Assembly: GCF_002101815.1 (NCBI RefSeq)
Contig: NZ_LQPM01000036.1
Coordinates: 1-64,000 of the forward strand
Direction of reading: 5' to 3'
Length of the DNA: 64,000 nt
Origin: Mycobacterium paraense
GTDB lineage: Bacteria > Actinomycetota > Actinomycetes > Mycobacteriales > Mycobacteriaceae
The notes below the pieces were generated by a model, which saw nothing but the letters and a program-made list of their open reading frames with translations, was not told where the DNA came from and ran no database searches. How positions within the stretch are numbered: the stretch's first letter is position 1; each line of letters begins with the position of its first letter. Shown piece after piece: positions 40,300-46,949 of this stretch. The position numbers and the translations under genes are program-made.

Positions 40300-40560
40300 T
40301 TACAGCGAATCGACGACCTCTTTGGCCTCCCGCAGCCCGGCGCCGGTCAGCTCGCGGAACAGCTTGATCGCGGCGATGGCGTTGCCGGAGCGGGCCAGCG
40401 CGACGACTTCCGACGGCACTCCGCCCTCGAGCACGCCCGACGCCGTCGCGCCGACGTCGCTGCCGAACGTCGGGCACGGCACCCCGAGCCGCTCGGAGAG
40501 CAGGCGCACCTGGTGTTCGAGCAGTGCGATCCGCCGGTACAGGTGGGCATCTTCTATCAC
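40300..40560 (-). CDS. Ribosomal L7/L12 C-terminal-like small protein
   Basis: The 86-aa protein ends in Ile-Lys-Leu-Phe-Arg-Glu-Leu-Thr-Gly-x-Gly-Leu-x-Glu-Ala-Lys, the helix of the L7/L12 C-terminal domain, after a coiled-coil-like start (Leu-Leu-Glu-His-Gln-Val-Arg-Leu-Leu). It lacks the rest of L7/L12 and its dimer domain, so it is not the ribosomal protein itself. Actinobacteria carry several such orphan domains of unknown function. The start is GTG. Confidence 0.8.
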   Translation of the reverse strand: MIEDAHLYRRIALLEHQVRLLSERLGVPCPTFGSDVGATASGVLEGGVPSEVVALARSGNAIAAIKLFRELTGAGLREAKEVVDSL

Positions 40561-40596
40561 GCAACGATTATGCGCGACGGCGGGCTGTCGGACCGC

Positions 40597-41988
40597 CTAT
40601 GCGGCGTCCGGCGATCCGGCCGGCACGATGTTCTGGTTGATGTGGAACACGTTGCCCGGGTCGTATTGCGCCTTGATCTCGCTGAGCCGCTGGTAATTCG
40701 GGCCGTACGTCGCCCGGACCCGGTCTTGCCCTTCGTCCATCATGAAGTTGACGTAGGCGCCGCCGGCCGAGTGCGGGTGGATGGCGTTCCAGTAGTCGGC
40801 CGTCCACCGCTTCAACACCGTCGCGTTGGCCGGGTCGGGATCGACCCCCGCGATGACCTGTGAGTAGGTCACGTCGCGGTAGGCCCACGCGGTGTCGGTC
40901 TGGCCGACCCGGTGGACTGCGCCGTCGATCGGGTAGAGGTGCATCGTGGAGTGCATCGTGGGCAGTTCCGCGGTGAAGCGGGCGTGGGCTTCCACCGCGG
41001 CGTCGGGCACCGAGCGGATGAAGTCGCCGCGCCAATACCATTGCAGGCCTTTGGGATACAGCGCATCAAAGGTGGACTGCAGCGCCGGGTACGGGGCCGC
41101 GACCAGGCCCTCGAAGGCCGGCTGCATCTGCCGGATCGGCGCGAAGACTTCGTCGGCCCGGGCGGGATCGCCGCTGTAGCACCAGACCACCGCGCAGGCC
41201 TTCTGGAGGTGGAACGCCTCGGGGAACGGCGGCGCCGGCGGGACGGTCATGGCCGCGAAGAAACCGTAGAGGTCCTCGTCCTGGGCGGGCAGGAAGTCGC
41301 GGTACCACCGCAGGATGTCGGCGGTGGCCGACGCCGGCCAGGCCGTCGGGCCGCAGACGACGGTGTGCACCGGATGCAGCCGGAACGTGAACGAGGTGAC
41401 CACGCCGAAGTTTCCGCCGCCCCCGCGCAACGCCCAGAACAGGTCGGGGTGCTCCGATTCGGACGCGGTCACCACGCGGCCGTCGGCGAGGACGACCTCG
41501 GCCTGCAGCAGGTTGTCGATGGTCAGCCCGTACTTGCGGGTCAGGTAGCCGTGGCCGCCGCCCAGGGTCAGGCCGCCGACGCCGGTGCTCGAGATGATGC
41601 CGGACGGGGTGGCCAGGCCGTGCGCGTGGGTCGCGCCGTCCACGTGTGCCCATGTGGCCCCGCCCTGCACGCGGACGATGCGCCGGTCGGCGTCGACCTC
41701 GACGCGGTGCATCGGCGCGAGATCGATGACGAGGCCGCCGTCGACGCAACCGAAACCGGGACCGTTGTGACCGCCGCCGCGGACGGCGACCTCGAGGCGC
41801 GACGCGCGGGCGAACTCGAGGGCGCCCGCGACATCGGCGGCGCACGCGCACCGCACGATCACCGCCGGGCGCTTGTCGATCATGGCGTTGTGCAGCGCCC
41901 GGGCCTCGTCGTAGCCGGGGTCATCGGGGAGGATGACCTCCGCCCCGAATCGGCCGCGCAGTTCGTCGGTTGCGGTGGTCGTGCTCAT
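40597..41988 (-). CDS. FAD-binding oxidase, berberine-bridge-enzyme-like
   Basis: The 463-aa protein has a PCMH-type FAD domain with Arg-Gly-Gly-Gly-His-Asn, where the His normally binds FAD covalently, and a C-terminal BBE segment (Tyr-Val-Asn-Phe-Met ... Lys-Ala-Gln-Tyr-Asp-Pro-Gly-Asn-Val-Phe). The second covalent Cys of bicovalent enzymes is absent: that loop reads Gly-Gly-Gly-His-Gly-Tyr. It should oxidise an alcohol or sugar with O2. It is divergent from the large LuxR-type regulator, with a palindrome between, and may be its target. Confidence 0.9.
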   Translation of the reverse strand: MSTTTATDELRGRFGAEVILPDDPGYDEARALHNAMIDKRPAVIVRCACAADVAGALEFARASRLEVAVRGGGHNGPGFGCVDGGLVIDLAPMHRVEVDADRRIVRVQGGATWAHVDGATHAHGLATPSGIISSTGVGGLTLGGGHGYLTRKYGLTIDNLLQAEVVLADGRVVTASESEHPDLFWALRGGGGNFGVVTSFTFRLHPVHTVVCGPTAWPASATADILRWYRDFLPAQDEDLYGFFAAMTVPPAPPFPEAFHLQKACAVVWCYSGDPARADEVFAPIRQMQPAFEGLVAAPYPALQSTFDALYPKGLQWYWRGDFIRSVPDAAVEAHARFTAELPTMHSTMHLYPIDGAVHRVGQTDTAWAYRDVTYSQVIAGVDPDPANATVLKRWTADYWNAIHPHSAGGAYVNFMMDEGQDRVRATYGPNYQRLSEIKAQYDPGNVFHINQNIVPAGSPDAA

Positions 41989-42089
41989 GGCCGCATCTCC
42001 TTGTTTGCTCGCGGGTCCTGATGAAGCGACGCTACGAGAGGAGCGGGCCGCGCGTCATGACCACAACGGAGCATTTCCGAGGCACTCCA

Positions 42090-42111
42090 CGATAGTCACA
42101 TCTGACTATCG
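42090..42111. promoter_or_regulatory. Palindromic operator upstream of LuxR-type regulator
   Basis: CGATAGTCA and TGACTATCG are perfect 9-bp inverted arms around CATC. The site lies 33 bases above the regulator start and 101 bases from the FAD oxidase start. It is clear enough to be a real protein-binding site or a small stem. Confidence 0.6.
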
Positions 42112-42144
42112 ACCGACCGACATCGGCGCGGTTACTTTGTTTGC

Positions 42145-45045
42145 ATGGCGCAGTGGGTGCCGCCACCGCTTCCGGCAGAACTGGTGGCACGCCGTCGCGG
42201 CCCGCTGGTGGGTCGCGACGCGGAACTCGCGGCCTTCGAACGGGCCTGGGAGCGCGTCGAGGGCGGCGATCGCCAGGCGGTGTTCATCGGCGGTGAACCC
42301 GGGGCCGGCAAGACGCGCCTGGCCGCCGAGGTGGCCGGAACGCTGGCCGGTCACGACGTCGCGGTGTTGGTCGGCCGCTCGACGGCCGACGAGGACGTCC
42401 CGTACGCACCGTTCGCCGAGGCGCTCGACCGGCTGCTGTCGGCCGTCCCACCCGGTTCGCTGGCGGACCTGCTCGGCGACGCGGGCCCGCAGTTGCGGCG
42501 AATGTCGGCCCAGGTGGACCGGCACCTGCCCGAGGCCGGGCCGGCGATGGAGGTCGGCTCACCCCGGCAGGCGCTCTTCGACGCGATGACCGGCTTCCTG
42601 CGCCGCCTGGCCGTCGACCGCCCGGTCGCGCTGATCCTCGACGACCTGCACTGGGCTCAGCTGCCGACCCTCGCGATGCTCGAACGCGTGCTGATCGGCT
42701 GCGCCGACGTCCGGTTGCTGGTCGTGTCCACGTTCCGCACCACCGAACCCGACCGCTCCGACGAGTTGACGACCCGGCTGGCCGAACTGCACCGCTTCGA
42801 CGGCGTCCGGCGCCTGGACCTCGCCGGGCTGGACACCGAGGCGATCGCCGAATTCGTCAGCCGAACCCAGCAACTGGCCCCCTCGTCGGCGCGCACGGCC
42901 GCCGCCCTGCTGCGCGACAAGACCGGCGGCAACCCGTTCTTCCTGACCGAACTGGTCAACGATTTGGAGGGCCGGGGCGGGCTGGCCACGCTGAGCGCCC
43001 AGCACACCGTGCCGGCGTCGATCGGCGACGCGATCGCCCGCCGCCTGAGCGGACTCGGCGCGGGCGTCCGCGGGGTGATCGAGCAGGCGGCCGTGCTGGG
43101 CGAGACGTTCGATCTGCCCGCGCTCATCGCCGCCAGCGATGCCGACCTGTCGGCCACGCTGGCCGCGGTCGATTCGGCGGAGGGCGTCGGCCTGATCCGG
43201 CCGGTTCGCGACTCCGACGGCGAATTCTCGTTCGTGCACGCGCTCACCCGCGAATCGGTGGTCGGCGGGATGGCGGCGTCGCGGCTGCGGATCATGCACG
43301 CGCGCGCCGCCGAGGCGCTCGAGGGCCGCGGGGATCCCTCGGTCGTTCCCCGCCTGGCGAACCACTACCTGCGGGCGCACGTGCTGGGCTATCACGAGCA
43401 GGCGCTGCGCTACGCGTACCAGGCGGCCCGGATGGCCGAGCAGAGCCTGGCCTATGAGGATGCGGCCAGATGGTTCGAGCGGGCGGCGTCGCTGCCCGAG
43501 CTGAACCGCGCGGATCGGGCGCGGCTGGACCTCGACGCGGCCGCAAATCATGTGCGGGCCGGGGACTTCGCCCGCTCGCGGGCGATCTACGAACGGCTCA
43601 GCGCGATGGACGACCCGCTGATCCGCCTGGGGGCGGCCGTCGGCTACGAGGAAGCGAATTGGCGCCGCGGGCAGTCCGATTCGACGGCGGCCGACCTGCT
43701 GGCGGCGGCGCTGGAATCCTGCGGCTTGACCACCGACGACCTGCGCTACATCCAGGCGCTCGGCAGCTTCGGCAGAGCGCTGGCATTCGCGGGCGAGGCG
43801 GCACGTGCGCGCGAGGTCGGCAGCAACGCCATCGACCGCGCGCGGGCCGCCGGGGATCCGGCGGTGTTGATGCACACCCTGAAGGCCAGCCTGTGGCACG
43901 GCCTCACCCCGGAACTCTGCGACATCCAGGCGGAGCGTTCGGCCGAGGTGTCCCGGATGGCGTTGGAGCGCCGCAACTACGAGGTGCTGGGGGCGTCCTC
44001 ACACTTTCGCGCCATGGTCAGCTATCTGGCCGGCAGCCCCGACGACTTGGCCGCGTCGACCGCCGACATGCGGCGAGCGGGCGAAGCCATCGGGCAACCG
44101 GTCTTCGGCTTCGTCGGCGCGTGTGTCGAGCAGGCACTCGCCTATCTGCGCGGCGACTTCACCGGGGCCGAACGGTGGGCCGACATCGCCTTGCGCACCG
44201 GTGATCTGTTCGACGCGGACGACACCAAGGGCTCCCACGGGGTCCAGATGTTCATGATCCAACGCGAAACCGGCGACCTGAAGAAGTTCGCCGAGTTCAT
44301 CGATGGCAGCGAGACTTTTGCCGGGCGCTGGGTGCCCGGCCTGCTCGCGCTGTACACCGAGCTCGGCTGCGAAGCGGGCATGACCCGCGCCCTCAATCAT
44401 CTGATGAACCGCAAACTCGGCGACCGCACCAACGAGGCGCAGTGGCCGATGGAGCTGGTGTTCATGGTCGAGGCGGCGTTGGAGCTGGGTAACCGCGAAG
44501 CGCTGCACGCGCTGCGCCCCTACGTGTCCCGCTATGCCGGCAAGAATCTGGTCGCCGGCCAGTTCGTCGCCCTGTTCGGCAGCGCCGACCGCTACCTCGC
44601 CCGGATCGCGGCCCTCGACGGCGACGACGCCGCGGCCGAGCGGCATTTCGGCGCGGCCCTCGAGATGGACCGCCGGATGGGCTCGGTGGTTCACATCAGC
44701 GAGACGCTGGCCCGCACAGCGCTGTTCGCGGCGGCGCGCGGGCACACCGAGGAGGCCCGCCGCCTGGCCGACGAGGCGCGCGTGCTGGCCGCCCAGATCG
44801 GCCAGCGCCGGGTTGTCGAGTTGGTGGATTCGCTGCTGACCGTGGGGCCGGACGGCCTGACCGATCGGGAGGTCGAAGTGCTGCGGCTGCTCGCCGAGGG
44901 GTTGAGCAATCGGGCGATCGGCGAGCGCCTCTACATCAGCACCAACACGGCCGCCAACCACGTGCGCAACATCCTGATCAAAACCGGCGCCGCGAACCGC
45001 ACTCAGGCGGCGATGTATGCCGCCGACCACGAGCTGCTCGGGTGA
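42145..45045 (+). CDS. Large ATP-binding LuxR-family (LAL) regulator
   Basis: The 966-aa protein has an N-terminal AAA/NTPase domain (Walker A Gly-Glu-Pro-Gly-Ala-Gly-Lys-Thr about 50-57; Walker B Ile-Leu-Asp-Asp-Leu-His-Trp about 163-169), a long helical repeat region resembling TPR, and a C-terminal LuxR winged helix (Leu-Thr-Asp-Arg-Glu-Val-Glu-Val-Leu, then Asn-Thr-Ala-Ala-Asn-His-Val-Arg). This is the LAL/MalT layout: a ligand-dependent ATPase activator. It should activate nearby genes, perhaps the divergent FAD oxidase. The ligand is unknown. Confidence 0.92.
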   Translation: MAQWVPPPLPAELVARRRGPLVGRDAELAAFERAWERVEGGDRQAVFIGGEPGAGKTRLAAEVAGTLAGHDVAVLVGRSTADEDVPYAPFAEALDRLLSAVPPGSLADLLGDAGPQLRRMSAQVDRHLPEAGPAMEVGSPRQALFDAMTGFLRRLAVDRPVALILDDLHWAQLPTLAMLERVLIGCADVRLLVVSTFRTTEPDRSDELTTRLAELHRFDGVRRLDLAGLDTEAIAEFVSRTQQLAPSSARTAAALLRDKTGGNPFFLTELVNDLEGRGGLATLSAQHTVPASIGDAIARRLSGLGAGVRGVIEQAAVLGETFDLPALIAASDADLSATLAAVDSAEGVGLIRPVRDSDGEFSFVHALTRESVVGGMAASRLRIMHARAAEALEGRGDPSVVPRLANHYLRAHVLGYHEQALRYAYQAARMAEQSLAYEDAARWFERAASLPELNRADRARLDLDAAANHVRAGDFARSRAIYERLSAMDDPLIRLGAAVGYEEANWRRGQSDSTAADLLAAALESCGLTTDDLRYIQALGSFGRALAFAGEAARAREVGSNAIDRARAAGDPAVLMHTLKASLWHGLTPELCDIQAERSAEVSRMALERRNYEVLGASSHFRAMVSYLAGSPDDLAASTADMRRAGEAIGQPVFGFVGACVEQALAYLRGDFTGAERWADIALRTGDLFDADDTKGSHGVQMFMIQRETGDLKKFAEFIDGSETFAGRWVPGLLALYTELGCEAGMTRALNHLMNRKLGDRTNEAQWPMELVFMVEAALELGNREALHALRPYVSRYAGKNLVAGQFVALFGSADRYLARIAALDGDDAAAERHFGAALEMDRRMGSVVHISETLARTALFAAARGHTEEARRLADEARVLAAQIGQRRVVELVDSLLTVGPDGLTDREVEVLRLLAEGLSNRAIGERLYISTNTAANHVRNILIKTGAANRTQAAMYAADHELLG

Positions 45046-45051
45046 GCGGCC

Positions 45052-45321
45052 TCAGATATCGGAGACCGCCCCGTCGGGCATCACGCGATCACGCACCTCG
45101 ACGATGACGTCGGCGGGGAGGCCGGCCCGCGCGGCCGCGGTTCGGATGGCCTCGGGCGACGGCGCCTCGTACAGGCAGTACGTCTTTCGCTTGTCCGCCG
45201 AGAGGAACGAGTACATCCAGCGAACGCCCTCATGGTCGTTGATCCGGTTGATGCCGTCGGCGATCTCGAAGCTGGGTTCCATTTCCTCGGCAAAGTTGCG
45301 CTCGACCATGAAGATGGGCAC
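45052..45321 (-). CDS. DUF4242 family small protein (nickel-binding-like ferredoxin fold)
   Basis: The 89-aa protein matches DUF4242: Met-Pro-Ile-Phe-Met-Val-Glu-Arg-Asn-Phe, Trp-Met-Tyr-Ser-Phe, and Tyr-Cys-Leu-Tyr-Glu-Ala-Pro-Ser-Pro-Glu-Ala-Ile. It is a small alpha/beta ferredoxin-like fold often annotated as nickel-binding, without proven function. GTG start with an AGGAG site. It converges on the LuxR-type regulator, 6 bases between stops. Confidence 0.85.
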   Translation of the reverse strand: MPIFMVERNFAEEMEPSFEIADGINRINDHEGVRWMYSFLSADKRKTYCLYEAPSPEAIRTAAARAGLPADVIVEVRDRVMPDGAVSDI

Positions 45322-45397
45322 GACGGACTCCTGTCATTGTCTTGGGTCGAACCTACGCCCCGCGTGAGGCTCAGCACCAGCAAATTTCTCGCCGGCG

Positions 45398-45856
45398 TCA
45401 GTCGCCCGGTGTGTCCGCCTCGCTGGACAACAACAGCTGCAGGGTCTCCCGCAATTCGCCCAACCGCTGGGGGCCGAGCACCTCCGCCCAGCGCTTCTCC
45501 AAAGCGACTGCATTGGAACGCATCACACGCAGCGCCTGGCGGCCGCGCGGCGTCAGCTCGATGATCCGGGCACGGGCGTCGCCGGGATCGGCCACCCGCG
45601 TGACATAGCCGTGCCGCTCCAGGCTGGCTATCCCCTGGGCCACCGCCTGGCGACTCACCCTGAGCCGGTCGGCCAGGTCGGAGGCGTGCAGGCCGCCGGC
45701 CGCCAGCGGCACCAGCGCAACGGCTTGAGCCGGTCGGATTCCCTCGAGCTCGGCCGCGGCGAAGGCCGCTCTCAACCGCGGCGCCCCGGAGGCGGCCACC
45801 AAATTCACCAGCGCCGGGACGGTGGGCTTCCACTCGGCATCGGCAACACGTCGCAT
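45398..45856 (-). CDS. MarR family transcriptional regulator
   Basis: The 152-aa protein has the MarR winged helix: Leu-Arg-Val-Ser-Arg-Gln-Ala-Val-Ala-Gln recognition helix, then the wing Val-Ala-Asp-Pro-Gly-Asp-Ala-Arg-Ala-Arg, and dimerising helices at both ends. It is divergent from the lipoprotein esterase with 75 bases between. A perfect 10-bp-arm palindrome in that gap is a strong operator candidate, so it probably represses itself and the esterase. Confidence 0.92.
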   Translation of the reverse strand: MRRVADAEWKPTVPALVNLVAASGAPRLRAAFAAAELEGIRPAQAVALVPLAAGGLHASDLADRLRVSRQAVAQGIASLERHGYVTRVADPGDARARIIELTPRGRQALRVMRSNAVALEKRWAEVLGPQRLGELRETLQLLLSSEADTPGD

Positions 45857-45883
45857 GCAGATGAGTGTGCCACTGCGGGCCAG

Positions 45884-45904
45884 TTTGACAAGTTACTTGT
45901 CAAA
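45884..45904. promoter_or_regulatory. MarR operator, perfect palindrome
   Basis: TTTGACAAGT and ACTTGTCAAA are perfect 10-bp inverted arms around one T, in the 75-base gap between the MarR and esterase genes. The size and A/T-rich arms fit MarR binding. It overlaps where the promoter of each gene would be. Confidence 0.78.
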
Positions 45905-45931
45905 TATCCGCATCGATGCCACGATGGCCTC

Positions 45932-46864
45932 ATGCGATCGCGATGCGCTCGAACGTTCGGCGTGTGTCTCGTGTCCGTGCTGGCCATCGCGCTCGCCGGC
46001 TGCGTCGGCGGCCGGCACGCAATGGGATCACCTGGCTCGCAGTCGATTCCGGTCGGGCAGTCGACCCAGACCATCGACTGGGGCGGGGTGGCCAGGACGT
46101 TCCACCTGTACCGCCCGCAGGGATTGCCCGACGCGGCGCCGCTGGTGGTGATGCTGCACGGCGGCTTCGGCAACGGCGCGCAGGCCGAGCGTTCCTACAA
46201 CTGGGACGCCGAGGCGGACAACGGGCACTTCCTGGTCGCGTACCCCGACGGCCTCAATCGCGCCTGGAACGCCGGAACCTGTTGCGGGCAGCCGCAGCGC
46301 GACAACGTCGACGACGTCGGCTTCATCACCGCGATGGTGGGGGCCATCGAGCAGGAGATACCGATCGATCGCGCGCGCGTCTATGCCACCGGCATGTCGA
46401 ACGGGGCCATGATGGCCCTCCGGCTGGGGTGCCAGACCGATACCTTCGCCGGGATCGCCCCCGTGGCGGGAACCCTGCTGACCGACTGCTCGAAGGCCCG
46501 GCCGACATCGGTGCTGCAGATTCACGGCACCGCCGACGACCGGGTCCCCTACAACGGCGGGCCCGGAAAGGCCTTCGCCATCAACGGGAATCCGCGCGTC
46601 GACGGTCCCGCGGTGGAGTCGGTCAACGCCACCTGGCGCTCCATCGACGCCTGCGGACCACCGACTTCGATCAGCACCGGCGGCGTGACGACCCAGACGG
46701 CCGGGTGCCCCGACGGACGCACGGTGGAGCTGATCTCGGTGGCGGGGGCCGGCCATCAGTGGCCCGGCGGCCAACCCAGTCCGCTCGCCGAGCTCGCGGG
46801 GGTCCCCGAGCCGTCCACGGCGCTCAACGCCACCGACACCATCTGGCAATTCTTCAGCCACTAG
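45932..46864 (+). CDS. Lipoprotein esterase, PHB-depolymerase family (LpqC-like)
   Basis: The 310-aa product has a signal peptide with Leu-Ala-Gly-Cys lipobox (Cys24) and an alpha/beta hydrolase of the polyhydroxybutyrate-depolymerase type: Met-Leu-His-Gly-Gly-Phe oxyanion loop, Gly-Met-Ser-Asn-Gly-Ala nucleophile elbow, Thr-Ala-Asp-Asp-Arg-Val-Pro acid loop, and Gly-Ala-Gly-His-Gln-Trp-Pro His loop. All catalytic residues are present. It resembles LpqC of M. tuberculosis. It should act outside the cell on esters such as feruloyl or hydroxybutyryl groups. ATG 45932 lacks a strong ribosome site. Confidence 0.87.
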   Translation: MRSRCARTFGVCLVSVLAIALAGCVGGRHAMGSPGSQSIPVGQSTQTIDWGGVARTFHLYRPQGLPDAAPLVVMLHGGFGNGAQAERSYNWDAEADNGHFLVAYPDGLNRAWNAGTCCGQPQRDNVDDVGFITAMVGAIEQEIPIDRARVYATGMSNGAMMALRLGCQTDTFAGIAPVAGTLLTDCSKARPTSVLQIHGTADDRVPYNGGPGKAFAINGNPRVDGPAVESVNATWRSIDACGPPTSISTGGVTTQTAGCPDGRTVELISVAGAGHQWPGGQPSPLAELAGVPEPSTALNATDTIWQFFSH

Positions 46865-46875
46865 GTTTTCTGCCT

Positions 46876-46932
46876 CGAACGTCGAGTTGTTTGCGCGATC
46901 GTCGCGTTTTTCCCGCAACAACCCGACGTTCG
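46876..46932. repeat. Long imperfect inverted repeat (stem-loop) after lipoprotein esterase
   Basis: The arm at 46876-46895 (CGAACGTCGAGTTGTTTGCG) and the arm at 46914-46932 are inverted copies with one mismatch and one extra base, around an 18-base loop with a TTTTT run. The stem starts 12 bases after the esterase stop and ends 17 bases before the next GTG. It may be a terminator for the esterase, a dispersed repeat, or a control element of the next gene. Confidence 0.6.
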
Positions 46933-46949
46933 GCGGGTTTACTTGTCCG

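Noticed and set aside
40300..40560. Ribosomal protein L7/L12
   Set aside because: Only the C-terminal helix motif is shared; length, N-terminal domain and context (no rplJ, no rpo genes) do not fit.
42559..43899. Long minus-strand open frame under the first LAL regulator (similar ones at 48267-49685, 22630-23775 and 33446-35347)
   Set aside because: Composition is typical of antisense shadows in high-GC DNA and no protein family is recognisable.
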